From contig CALFYA010000109.1 in NCBI GenBank assembly GCA_937952925.1, forward strand, positions 1-17,986: 17,986 nt of DNA, given 5' to 3'. This document shows, one piece after another, positions 7,275 through 15,892 of the stretch; the stretch's first letter is position 1; the number at the start of each line of letters is the position of its first letter. The notes under the pieces were generated by a model. The model had not been told where the DNA came from and did not search any database. It saw nothing but the letters and a program-made list of their open reading frames with translations. A program made the position numbers and the translations under genes. The DNA is from an uncultured Moraxellaceae bacterium. Lineage in GTDB: Bacteria; Pseudomonadota; Gammaproteobacteria; Pseudomonadales; Moraxellaceae.

Positions 7275-7951
7275 GGTGTGGCTCCCGCGGTAGGCGCAGC
7301 AGTCGACGTGGCGGTCGCAGCAGTCGCTATGGCTGGAGCTGCTGTTTCGCCGTCATCAGTGGTCTCTGGCTCTTCCAAATCAACGCTGATGATAAACTCA
7401 CCATAGCTGTCTTCAGGACGCGGAACCACCGCACCAGATTCCTGACCTGCAGCGGCCTTCTGTGCATTTGCACCTTGGTAGGAGTTCATAAAGGCATTGC
7501 GAAACCAAGCCGATGCTTCAAGATTACGCAGCAATTCAGAGACGGTATTGGGACTTTCGGCTTTGCCTTGAATAGTAAATTTGTCCCCTTCACGCTTAAA
7601 TGTGGTCAGGTACAAATTGTTTGGAATCATGCGGGTGACTTCATCAAACAGGCGAACAGAGACTGGACGTTTGCCTTGCAAGTCCTGAATCACTTTCATC
7701 CGCTCAATGATTTCGTCACGACGGGCTTGCAGACCATCGAGTGCTTTGAGTTTTTGATCGAGCGACTCGTTGGCCGCAGTAATCTGTTGATTGGCTTGCT
7801 GTTGATCACTCAGGCGGGTGTTAAAGAACATCCATGTTAATCCTGAGACTACCACCGCCAGCAAAAACACGGCACCAATGGTGACCACAAATTCTTTCTT
7901 ACGCTGCTCACGAAGCTCGGCGCGCCATGGCAGCAAATTAATCTTTGCCAT
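7271..7951 (-). CDS. pilN: Type IV pilus inner-membrane protein, PilM-binding
   Basis: PilN is a bitopic inner-membrane protein whose short cytoplasmic N terminus binds PilM and whose periplasmic part dimerises with PilO. The family signature INLLPWR is at residues 4-10, the PilM-contacting motif by family knowledge. A transmembrane helix spans about 21-43, then a coiled coil (about 45-90) and a ferredoxin-like domain (about 95-160). The product has 226 residues. The final 28 or so are an Ala/Thr/Pro-rich low-complexity tail rich in GCN and ACN codons, longer than PilN folds require. The ATG at 7951 directly abuts the pilM TAA, and the 3' end overlaps pilO by four bases. Confidence 0.94.
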   Translation of the reverse strand: MAKINLLPWRAELREQRKKEFVVTIGAVFLLAVVVSGLTWMFFNTRLSDQQQANQQITAANESLDQKLKALDGLQARRDEIIERMKVIQDLQGKRPVSVRLFDEVTRMIPNNLYLTTFKREGDKFTIQGKAESPNTVSELLRNLEASAWFRNAFMNSYQGANAQKAAAGQESGAVVPRPEDSYGEFIISVDLEEPETTDDGETAAPAIATAATATSTAAPTAGATP

Positions 7952-9010
7952 TTAGTCAAAACTCCGTAAAGCAAGGCCGCAAGCAATCATCAGTGCGGGT
8001 GCGTCGTTTTCAATCGCGGTGGTATCAATCTGACTTGCAAAATTCATTTGCATAAACGGATTGGCCACACTGACACGATTGCCCAATTTTTCTTGTACCA
8101 AACGTGCCAGCCCCGGAATACCGGCGCTACCACCCGCCAGCAAGATGTGATCGACATCGTTGTATTGGCTAGATGAGAAGAAAAACTGCAAGGAGCGTGT
8201 CACTTGTTGGACAATCGACTCCATGAAAGGGGTCAGCACTTCTGGCTCATAATCATCCGGCAGGTTGCCTTCTTTTTTGGCACGGGTGGCCTCTTCAACA
8301 GACAAGCCATAACGACGCTGAATATCTTCCGTCAGTTGTTTGCCCCCAAACAACTGCTCACGGGTATAGATAATCTGCTCATCACGCAAGACATTGAGGG
8401 TGGTCATGGTATGCCCAATGTCCACAATCGCCACGATTTCGGGTGAGCTTGGCAAGGTATCCACAATCAGGGAAAACGCTCGCTCCATCGCATAGGCTTC
8501 AATATCGACCACGCGAGGAGTCAGCCCCCCAATTTCAAGCACATCCACCCGTTGCTCGATATTTTCAGAGCGTGATGCTGCCAATAACACACTGACCCGA
8601 TTGGGACCCACGGTAGAGGGGCCAATCACTTCAAAGTCGAGGTTCACTTCGGCAAGTGGGTAAGGGATGTACTGATCGGCATCGAGGCGAATTTGATTTT
8701 CACGTTCGTCGTCGTCAAGCCCAGCTTCCATGTCAATCACTTTGGTGATGACTGCCGAACCTGCTACAGCCACAGCTGCCGCACGGGCACTCGGTCGCGC
8801 TCGACGTACCAAACGATCTATCGCCTCCCCAACTCCTTCGACGTCGGCGATATTCTTTTCAACCACTGCGTTGGGTGGCAGTGGCTCAACCCCATAACTT
8901 TCAACTCTGTAGCGACCATCTTGGATACTCAGTTCGAGTAGCTTGACCGATGTCGAGCTGATGTCTAGTCCGACCAGACTAGCACTATGTTTGCGACGAA
9001 AGGAAAGCAC
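7952..9010 (-). CDS. pilM: Type IV pilus actin-like cytoplasmic protein
   Basis: PilM is the cytoplasmic, FtsA-like, actin-fold ATP-binding protein of the pilus machine; it docks on the PilN N terminus and communicates with the assembly motors. The 352-residue product shows the phosphate-1 loop GLDISSTSVKLLEL (14-27), the phosphate-2 loop VDIGHTMTTLNV (196-207) and the adenosine motif LLAGGSAGIPGL (290-301). The start is GTG at 9010, supported by AAGGG (9018-9022) at seven-base spacing. No ATG with a comparable site is nearby. It is the first gene of the pilMNOPQ-aroKB-SPOR run and is divergent from ponA across 162 bp. Confidence 0.95.
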   Translation of the reverse strand: MLSFRRKHSASLVGLDISSTSVKLLELSIQDGRYRVESYGVEPLPPNAVVEKNIADVEGVGEAIDRLVRRARPSARAAAVAVAGSAVITKVIDMEAGLDDDERENQIRLDADQYIPYPLAEVNLDFEVIGPSTVGPNRVSVLLAASRSENIEQRVDVLEIGGLTPRVVDIEAYAMERAFSLIVDTLPSSPEIVAIVDIGHTMTTLNVLRDEQIIYTREQLFGGKQLTEDIQRRYGLSVEEATRAKKEGNLPDDYEPEVLTPFMESIVQQVTRSLQFFFSSSQYNDVDHILLAGGSAGIPGLARLVQEKLGNRVSVANPFMQMNFASQIDTTAIENDAPALMIACGLALRSFD

Positions 9011-9017
9011 GTTTTTT

Positions 9018-9022
9018 CCCTT
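9018..9022 (-). promoter_or_regulatory. Ribosome binding site for the GTG start of pilM
   Basis: AAGGG on the minus strand, flanked by A-rich sequence, lies seven bases before the GTG at 9010-9008. It supports the non-ATG start and fixes the N terminus as MLSFRRKHS. Confidence 0.7.
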
Positions 9023-9099
9023 TTATTTTTCTCATAGAAAATACGAAGCGCCGTAACAGCAGTCCCCGTTGCCCGCTTGTAGTCTTATCAGAGTTGCTT

Positions 9100-9129
9100 C
9101 TGACACACAAGCGATCTTCTAGGTATACT
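9100..9129 (+). promoter_or_regulatory. Candidate sigma70 promoter of ponA
   Basis: CTGACA (9100-9105, 5 of 6 consensus) and TATACT (9124-9129, 5 of 6) are 18 bases apart. Transcription would start near 9136, leaving a leader of about 37 bases before the ponA ATG. The -10 core is shared with the candidate pil promoter on the other strand. Confidence 0.5.
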
Positions 9130-9150
9130 GCATAGCCACTCCGGTCCCAA
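9122..9150 (-). promoter_or_regulatory. Candidate promoter of the pilMNOPQ run
   Basis: On the minus strand TTGGGA (9145-9150) and TATACC (9122-9127) are 17 bases apart, each matching consensus at 4 of 6 positions. The leader would be about 105 bases to the pilM GTG. The GTATAC palindrome (9123-9128) forms part of both this -10 and the ponA -10. A weaker alternative is TTGTGT (9105-9110) with a 17-base spacer to TAAGAC. Confidence 0.35.
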
Positions 9151-9172
9151 TTGGTATTAAAGCTCAGTTGCA

Positions 9173-11716
9173 ATGAAAAAGCTATCTCGTGCAGGACTCA
9201 TCCATCCGTTACTTGCAATTTTGCTCGTAGCGCTTCTTTCCATACCTTTGGGGTTTTATGGAACGTATTTGTACATCTCGCCAACGCTGCCAGATATGCA
9301 AATCTTAAAAAATGCCCCACTTGAGGTGCCATTACAGGTCTACACTCAAGATGGCAAGATGATCGGAGAATTTGGAGAAAAATTTTCTGAACCAGTCACT
9401 TACCCAGAAATTCCGGTGTCTTTTGTACATGCTTTTTTGGCCGCTGAAGATGCGTCGTTCTTTTCGCACAGTGGCGTGAGCTTTAAGGGGCTTGGGCGAG
9501 CGGTGGCTGAGGCCATGCAAAGTGGTGAAACCCAATCGGGTGGCTCAACCATCACCATGCAAGTCGCCAAAAATTATTACTTAAGCCCTGAGCGGACGAT
9601 GAAGCGTAAGCTCACCGAAATCTTCTTGGCACGCAAAATTGAGCAAACGCTCACAAAACCCGAAATTTTCACGCTCTATGTGAATAAAATCTTCTTGGGA
9701 CAACATGCCTATGGCATTTCAGCAGCCGCACGGGTGTATTACAACAAATCGCTCAAGGAGCTGACCATTGCCGAGATGGCGATGATTGCCGGTTTGCCCA
9801 AAGCCCCATCTAAATATAATCCCGTGGTCAATCCAGCGCGTGCACTTGAGCGGCGCAATTGGATTATTGGCCGGATGTTGCAACTTGGCTATATCAATCA
9901 ACAGCAATATCAAACGGCTGTGGCATCGCCTATTGGTTTGAATATGCTCAAACGCCGTATCGACTATCAAGCCCCATATTTGGCAGAGATGGTGCGTACC
10001 GAAATGGTGGAACGCTTTGGCAAAGACGTGCTCAATTCGGGTTGGAAAATTTACACCACGGTACGCAGTGATCGGCAAAGCATGGCTGAACAAGCCCTCA
10101 AGCAAGGCTTAGAAGCCTATGATCGCCGTCATGGCTGGCGTGGTGCAGAGGCCAAAGATAAGCCGCTATCCACGTTTTTTGCGATTGGCAGCATGTTGCC
10201 CGCCAAAGTCACCAAAGTCCAAGCACGTCGCTTTGAAGCCACCCTCAAAGATGGACAAACCATTAGCGTCGAGTGGTCGGGCATGTCGTGGGCGCACAAA
10301 TACATCAATGCCAATCGAATTGGCAATTACCCCAGTAATGCCAGTCAAATTGTTGAAGTGAATGATATTGTCCGTGTGCGTGCCAGTGAAGATGGTAAAA
10401 CATGGGCGTTGCTACAAATCCCCAAAGTGCAAGGCCAGTTGGTTGCGCTGAATCCAGAAAATGGTGCACTTGAAGCGGTGGTGGGTGGTTATGATTATGC
10501 TGTGAGCAAGTTTAATCGCAGTACACAAGGCTGGCGGCAACCCGGTTCGACCATTAAACCCTTTATTTATTCGTTGGCGCTTGAGCGCGGTTATACCCCA
10601 TATAGCACGGTGAATGACTCTCCGCTACAAGTGGGTAAATGGCGACCACAAAACTCTGACGGCAAATTCATGGGCGCGATTACCTTACGCCGTGCCTTGT
10701 ATTTGTCGCGTAATCTGGTCTCGATTCGTTTATTACAATCTGTAGGGATTGAGCGCAGTCGCAATTATCTCAATCATTTTGGTTTTGTTGAAAACGAATT
10801 GCCCCGTAATCTGACTTTAGCACTAGGGACAGCGCAAGCCTTGCCCATCCAAGTGGCGACGGGTTATGCCGCCTTTGCCAATGGCGGCTATCGGATTCAG
10901 CCGTATTTTATTGAACGGATCTTTGATTATAACGATCAACAGATCTTTGAAGCTGATCCGGTACAAGTCTGCCGTGATTGCAACAACACGCCAGCCGCCA
11001 CGGAACAGACACCAGACACCACACTGATCCAACCCGTCACTGATACTCCCACACCTGTCGCAACGGCGACGCCTGTACCCGCAACGACCACACCCGCTCC
11101 CTCAACACCAACCAAGCCGTTTCGCCAAGCCGAGCGGATTATGAAAGCCGCTGCGGCCTACGATATGGCGAATATTTTGCGGGATGTGGTACAACATGGC
11201 ACAGCGCGTGCAGCGCTCAAGCTAGGGCGTAATGATATTGGCGGCAAAACCGGTACCACCAATGATGCCAAAGATGCATGGTTCTCAGGCTTTCACCCGA
11301 AACTCGTGGCCGTGGCATGGGTCGGTTTTGATCAACCCACCACACTCGGTCGTCGTGAATACGGCGGGGTTGCAGCACTCCCTATCTGGACGCAGTTTAT
11401 GGAACAGGCTTTGGTGGATGTGCCTGAACAATGGGTCACCCGCGCTGGGGGGACGCAAACGGCCGCCAAAACACCTGATGAAATCGCCAAGCAGCAGGCT
11501 GCCGATGAAGCCGTGAGCAAGAAAGAAGCTCAAGCCAAAGCACCACCCATGGCCTATTACATCCGCCGCCCACGCCCCGCCACACCGCCACCCACCGACA
11601 CCACTGCGGCACCTCAGACCAATGCCGAGCCAAGTTTGCCTGTGGTGCGTTTAAGCCCGAATGCCTCACAGCAGGGCAATCAAAGCTCAACGACTAGTCC
11701 CGATCAGATGTTCTGA
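9173..11716 (+). CDS. ponA: Penicillin-binding protein 1A, bifunctional transglycosylase/transpeptidase
   Basis: This class A PBP polymerises glycan strands from lipid II and cross-links them in the periplasm, anchored by one N-terminal helix (about 11-34). In the GT51 transglycosylase domain the catalytic Glu92 sits in AAEDASFFSH, followed by GGSTITMQVAKN (123-134) and the RKLTEIFLARKIE helix. The transpeptidase domain has Ser459-T-I-Lys462 in GSTIKPF, Ser512-R-Asn514, and KTGTT at 692-696. All catalytic residues are intact in 847 residues. Unusual features are a CRDC pair (600-603) with a Pro/Thr-rich stretch (about 607-648) inserted between the SxN and KTG motifs, and a Pro/Thr/Gln-rich C-terminal tail. 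The ATG at 9173 has only a weak ribosome site. The 3' end overlaps the convergent RND gene by 23 bp. Divergent pilM is the conserved neighbour. Confidence 0.96.
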   Translation: MKKLSRAGLIHPLLAILLVALLSIPLGFYGTYLYISPTLPDMQILKNAPLEVPLQVYTQDGKMIGEFGEKFSEPVTYPEIPVSFVHAFLAAEDASFFSHSGVSFKGLGRAVAEAMQSGETQSGGSTITMQVAKNYYLSPERTMKRKLTEIFLARKIEQTLTKPEIFTLYVNKIFLGQHAYGISAAARVYYNKSLKELTIAEMAMIAGLPKAPSKYNPVVNPARALERRNWIIGRMLQLGYINQQQYQTAVASPIGLNMLKRRIDYQAPYLAEMVRTEMVERFGKDVLNSGWKIYTTVRSDRQSMAEQALKQGLEAYDRRHGWRGAEAKDKPLSTFFAIGSMLPAKVTKVQARRFEATLKDGQTISVEWSGMSWAHKYINANRIGNYPSNASQIVEVNDIVRVRASEDGKTWALLQIPKVQGQLVALNPENGALEAVVGGYDYAVSKFNRSTQGWRQPGSTIKPFIYSLALERGYTPYSTVNDSPLQVGKWRPQNSDGKFMGAITLRRALYLSRNLVSIRLLQSVGIERSRNYLNHFGFVENELPRNLTLALGTAQALPIQVATGYAAFANGGYRIQPYFIERIFDYNDQQIFEADPVQVCRDCNNTPAATEQTPDTTLIQPVTDTPTPVATATPVPATTTPAPSTPTKPFRQAERIMKAAAAYDMANILRDVVQHGTARAALKLGRNDIGGKTGTTNDAKDAWFSGFHPKLVAVAWVGFDQPTTLGRREYGGVAALPIWTQFMEQALVDVPEQWVTRAGGTQTAAKTPDEIAKQQAADEAVSKKEAQAKAPPMAYYIRRPRPATPPPTDTTAAPQTNAEPSLPVVRLSPNASQQGNQSSTTSPDQMF
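11694..11716. other. Convergent 3' overlap of ponA and the RND permease gene
   Basis: The ponA TGA is at 11714-11716 on the plus strand, and the RND TAG is at 11696-11694 on the minus strand. The final seven codons of each gene plus stops are therefore written on opposite strands of the same 23 bp. No intrinsic terminator hairpin lies within or next to the overlap, so each transcript probably extends antisense into its neighbour. Confidence 0.85.
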
Positions 11717-14700
11717 CCTCCCATCGGCGGGTCAGCAATAAGTAAATCACGGGGGTGCTAAACAAGGTCAGCACTTGACTGACCAATAGCCCCCCCACCA
11801 CCGCCACGCCAAGGGGCTGGCGCAGCTCAGCGCCCTCTCCTAGCCCCAACACCAACGGCACTGCCCCGAGTAAAGCGGCAATGGTGGTCATGGTGATCGG
11901 ACGAAACCGCACCAAACAGGCCTGATAAATCGCATCGAACGCTGTCGCACCTTCTTGGCGTGCTTGACGCGCAAAATCGACCATCAAAATGCCATTTTTC
12001 TTGACAATCCCGATCAGCAAAATCAAGCCAATCAAGGCCATAATGCTAAATTCAAACCCTGTCAGCCACAGGGCTAGCAGTGCACCTAAACCCGCAGACG
12101 GCAAGGTTGATAAAATAATCACGGGATCTAAAAAACTCTCATACAACACGCCCAAAATGATATAGACCGCAATCAAAGCGGCCAAAATCAACCACGGCTG
12201 TGATTCCAGTGATTCGGCAAATGCTTGGGCGCTACCACTGTATTGACCTTGGATGCTGTCTGGCAGCCCGATGGTTTGGGTCAATTGATCAATTGCTTGG
12301 ACAGCGTCACCGAGTGCAACTTTGGCTGCGAGGTTAAAACTGATGGTCACCGCAGGGTATAGCCCTGAATGCTCAATTTCGACCGCGCCATTTTGCGGCG
12401 GGAGGACTTTGGCCAGTTGCGAGAGTGGGATCATGGCACCGGTCAGGGGTGAACGCAGTTGGATCACCTCAAGGCTAGAACGCTCGCCTTGATAGTCATG
12501 GGTCAGTGTCAACAAAATACTGTATTGATTGACTGCGGTTTGATATTGGGTCACTCGGCGCAAACCAAACGCATCATACAATGCGGCGTCAATATCACTG
12601 GGGTTCAGGCCATAACGACTGGCTTCGACCCGATCAATTTCCAACCGTGTGACCAAAGCACCTAGTTTTTGTTCGTTGTTGACATCGACGAGCTGCGGCA
12701 GCGCTTGCATCGCTTGGCTGAGCTTGGCTGCCCATTCGGTCAACTCGGTCAAATCTGCACCGCGCAGCACGTATTGATAACTGCTGCGACCCGTCCCTAC
12801 CCCCAAGTTCAGTTCTTGTGCTGGTCGCAAAGACAGGCGGATGCCGGTGACTTTGGCAAGTTTGGGACGCATACGCTCAACCCACTCTTGTGCAGAGACA
12901 TCACGTTCGGCTTGGGGTTTGAGATTAATCAAAAAGCGTCCTTGGCTTAAGCCTTGACTGCCACCGGTCGCCCCTACGGAGGTCGCATAGGTTTCAACCG
13001 CAGGATCATTGGCAATCATCTTGGCCAGTTCTTGATGTTTTTTCACCATCTCATCAAAACTGATCGACTCCATCGCACTGGTTGTCCCACGCACAAACCC
13101 CGTGTCTTGATCGGGGATAAAGCCTTTGGGAATATGCTGATACGTCCAAATGGTGAGTGCAAGGGTTGCAAGAAATACGGCAAAGGTCGGCCACGGATGC
13201 AGTAGCACTGGTCTTAACAGGGCGGCATAACCTCGCTCGAGCCACGCCGAGACCCCACCCTCCTGTGCAGGGGCATGTTTCATAAAGCGTGCAGCCAACA
13301 TTGGCGCAAGCGTTAAGGCCGTGACCACAGACACCAAAATCGCCATCGTGACAGTGAGGGCAAATTCTCGAAATAAGCGCCCGACCACACCATCCATAAA
13401 CAACAGCGGAATAAACGCCGCAATCAACGATAAACTGATCGAGATCACGGTAAAGCCAATCTCGCGTGTTGCATCAATCGCCGAATCAATCGCACCTTTG
13501 CCTTGTTCTAAATGACGATGAATATTTTCAATCACCACAATCGCGTCATCGACCACAAAACCCACCGCAATAATCAGCGCCATCAGCGATAAATTATTGA
13601 GACTAAAGCCAAACAGCCACATTCCCGCAAAAGTGCTAATCAAGGACACCACCAACACGCCGCCCACGATCAACGTCGCCGACCATTGCCGTAAAAACAG
13701 CCCCATCACCACAATCACCAGCGCAATGGTCACCAACAAGGTGATTTCGACTTCATGCAACGTGGATCGAATGGTGCGGGTGCGGTCATTGAGCACACTG
13801 ATTTCAACCGATGCTGGCAGGGCTTGTTGTAAGGTCGGTAACGCTGCCCGAATCCGATCTACGGTATCCACCACATTGGCATCGGGTTGGCGTGAAATGC
13901 TGACATTGAGGCCTTGTCGTCCATTTTGCTCGGCATACACATACGGTGATTCGGTCGAGAGCGATACGGTTGCCACATCAGACAGTCGTAAGGTCTGGCC
14001 TTGTTGATGGCGCAGCACAATATTGGCGTATTGCGCTGGTGTGGTGAGCTGGTCGTTGGCCTCAATATTGCTGGTTTGTTGACTGCCGTATAGCGTGCCT
14101 TTGGGTTGATTGAGACTCGCTTGTCCAATCGCTTGGCGTACATCCGCAAAGCTCAGACCATAAGCGGCCAAACGAATCGGATCAGCCGCAATCTGTAAGG
14201 CCGGTTTACGTTGGCCGAAAATATTGACCTCTGCGACGCCATTGATCTGGGTCAACTGCCGTGCGAGTTGGTTGTCCACCACATCCGACAACGCAGTCAG
14301 CGATAAATCTGCGGAATAAATATTGAGAATTAAAATCGGTGCATCCGCAGGATTGACCTTGCGCCATGTGGGTGGGCTGGTCATGTTGTCGGGCAGCCGA
14401 CGCTGGGCATTATTGATCGCTGCTTGTACGTCTTGGATCGCTTGATCCATGGATTTATTCAGTTGAAATTGCAGGGTAATATTGGTGCTACCGGTACTGC
14501 TGGTACTGCTCATCTCCTTGATACCTGCAATCGCCGATAGCTCGTTTTCGAGTGGCGTGGCGACGGTGGTCGCCATGGTATCGGGGCTTGCCCCAGACAA
14601 ACTGGCACTCACCCGCAAGGTTGGAAACTCCGCTTGCGGCAACGACGCGATGGGCAATTTGCTCAATGCCAACAGTCCCAACAACACCATGGCGGCGGTC

Positions 14701-14750
14701 AGCAACAACGTGGCGACAGGTCGCCGGATAAAAAAATCGGCACTCCACAT
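11694..14750 (-). CDS. RND efflux transporter permease, MdtC-like (HAE1 type)
   Basis: This 1018-residue inner-membrane proton-driven pump has the usual RND layout of two repeats, each with one helix, a large periplasmic porter loop and five helices. The N terminus FFIRRPVATLLL and the ASLSGASPDTMATTVATPLE stretch resemble MdtC of E. coli more than AcrB. TM4 carries the proton-relay Asp pair at about 401-402 in VGFVVDDAIVVIENI, and FSLNNLSLMAL precedes it. The second half shows the expected FxPDQDTGF and the GIVKKNGILMVDFA helix. The ATG at 14750 shares its A with the TGA of the upstream gene (TGATG), typical translational coupling. A TTG one codon earlier (14753) lies at better spacing from AAGGAG and cannot be excluded. 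Substrates cannot be read from sequence. No outer-membrane factor gene is adjacent. Confidence 0.9.
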   Translation of the reverse strand: MWSADFFIRRPVATLLLTAAMVLLGLLALSKLPIASLPQAEFPTLRVSASLSGASPDTMATTVATPLENELSAIAGIKEMSSTSSTGSTNITLQFQLNKSMDQAIQDVQAAINNAQRRLPDNMTSPPTWRKVNPADAPILILNIYSADLSLTALSDVVDNQLARQLTQINGVAEVNIFGQRKPALQIAADPIRLAAYGLSFADVRQAIGQASLNQPKGTLYGSQQTSNIEANDQLTTPAQYANIVLRHQQGQTLRLSDVATVSLSTESPYVYAEQNGRQGLNVSISRQPDANVVDTVDRIRAALPTLQQALPASVEISVLNDRTRTIRSTLHEVEITLLVTIALVIVVMGLFLRQWSATLIVGGVLVVSLISTFAGMWLFGFSLNNLSLMALIIAVGFVVDDAIVVIENIHRHLEQGKGAIDSAIDATREIGFTVISISLSLIAAFIPLLFMDGVVGRLFREFALTVTMAILVSVVTALTLAPMLAARFMKHAPAQEGGVSAWLERGYAALLRPVLLHPWPTFAVFLATLALTIWTYQHIPKGFIPDQDTGFVRGTTSAMESISFDEMVKKHQELAKMIANDPAVETYATSVGATGGSQGLSQGRFLINLKPQAERDVSAQEWVERMRPKLAKVTGIRLSLRPAQELNLGVGTGRSSYQYVLRGADLTELTEWAAKLSQAMQALPQLVDVNNEQKLGALVTRLEIDRVEASRYGLNPSDIDAALYDAFGLRRVTQYQTAVNQYSILLTLTHDYQGERSSLEVIQLRSPLTGAMIPLSQLAKVLPPQNGAVEIEHSGLYPAVTISFNLAAKVALGDAVQAIDQLTQTIGLPDSIQGQYSGSAQAFAESLESQPWLILAALIAVYIILGVLYESFLDPVIILSTLPSAGLGALLALWLTGFEFSIMALIGLILLIGIVKKNGILMVDFARQARQEGATAFDAIYQACLVRFRPITMTTIAALLGAVPLVLGLGEGAELRQPLGVAVVGGLLVSQVLTLFSTPVIYLLLTRRWEVRTSDRD

Positions 14751-15892
14751 CAAGATGTCGCTCCTTGAGTGGGTGTTGCTCCCGCTGCCGGTTTGACCCG
14801 AGCGCCATCTTTGAGTCGTGCTAAACCATCGACGACCACCTGCACGCCTGCATCAAGGCCACGCACAATCGCCAATTCATCGGTTTGCCCAAGCACTTCG
14901 ACCGTCTGCCGTTTGGCTTTCTCCGCTTGTACGACCATCACAAAGCTATCGTTTAAGCCTTGCTGCACTGCAACGAGTGGTACGGTGATGGCGTGCGAAA
15001 ACCGCTGGGCTGGTAGACGCACGCGCAAGGTTTGTCCGGCCACCCATCGATGATCTGGATTTGACCACAGGGCACGGACGGTCAATGTGCCCGTATTGGC
15101 ATTCAACTGGCTGTCTTGCACCCGAATTCGGCTGTTACCCAGCAAAGTCTGGTGCTGTAGTGACCATAGCTCCACCGATTGACCAGACACGCCACCCTGC
15201 TCTAGCACAGCTGCTGGCACCCCAAACTCCACCGCAAGCGGATCGACTTGGGTCAAGGTCACAATGCCTTGAGGGTCACTACTGCTGACTTGTGCACCCA
15301 CCGACACTTGCCGAATACCCACTTGTCCGGCAAACGGCGCAGTCATCCGTGTATAAGACTGACGAACCGCTATCGCTTGCCGTGCTGCAAGGGCTTCTTG
15401 ATGCTCTAATTTTAGCTGCATGCTACGGGCTGCCAATTGATCCACTTCTTGTTGAGAGATTGCCCGATCCGACAACAATCGCTGTGCTCTCGCGTGCTCG
15501 ATGTGGGCTTGTTGCCATGCAGAAAATAATCGTTGAATTCGTGCGAGGGCTTGTGCGTCTTCGGCCACAATCGCACGATCATCTAAGATCGCCAGCAGCT
15601 GCCCTTGCCGCACATACTGACCGTCACTAAACAACAACTGTGCGATTTGTCCGCTGATTTGTGGGCGAATCACCACCTGTTGCACCGGCACAAAGGTTGC
15701 GGGCACATCACGCCATATCACCACATCTTGCCGCTGACTCACGGCCACTTGTACGGGGGTTTCCTTGTTTTTGTGAGGCTGATTGGATGTCTGAGGGGAA
15801 ACGGGTTTCGTCATGGCGTAATAGGCAAATCCAGCCGACAGCAACAACAGCACACATATGACCATCAGCAATTTTTGATGCTGTCGTTGCAT
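14750..15892 (-). CDS. RND efflux periplasmic adaptor (membrane fusion protein), MdtA-like
   Basis: The adaptor bridges the RND permease and an outer-membrane channel in tripartite efflux. The 380-residue product has an N-terminal signal-anchor helix (about 9-27) with no lipobox cysteine. A barrel-sandwich half with RPQISGQIAQLLFSDGQYV follows at about 77-95, then an alpha-helical hairpin (about 108-168) with the AISQQEVDQLAARS motif. The second lipoyl half is TRMTAPFAGQVGIRQVSVG, and beta-barrel and membrane-proximal domains with VPLVAVQ and the V-GLARLKDGARVKP end complete it. It overlaps the permease start by one base. The start at 15892 has GGTGAG a few bases upstream. The gene lies 184 bp downstream of rpoC, with an intrinsic terminator between, so it needs its own promoter. 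None is convincing, but a 15-bp dyad lies upstream. Confidence 0.9.
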   Translation of the reverse strand: MQRQHQKLLMVICVLLLLSAGFAYYAMTKPVSPQTSNQPHKNKETPVQVAVSQRQDVVIWRDVPATFVPVQQVVIRPQISGQIAQLLFSDGQYVRQGQLLAILDDRAIVAEDAQALARIQRLFSAWQQAHIEHARAQRLLSDRAISQQEVDQLAARSMQLKLEHQEALAARQAIAVRQSYTRMTAPFAGQVGIRQVSVGAQVSSSDPQGIVTLTQVDPLAVEFGVPAAVLEQGGVSGQSVELWSLQHQTLLGNSRIRVQDSQLNANTGTLTVRALWSNPDHRWVAGQTLRVRLPAQRFSHAITVPLVAVQQGLNDSFVMVVQAEKAKRQTVEVLGQTDELAIVRGLDAGVQVVVDGLARLKDGARVKPAAGATPTQGATS

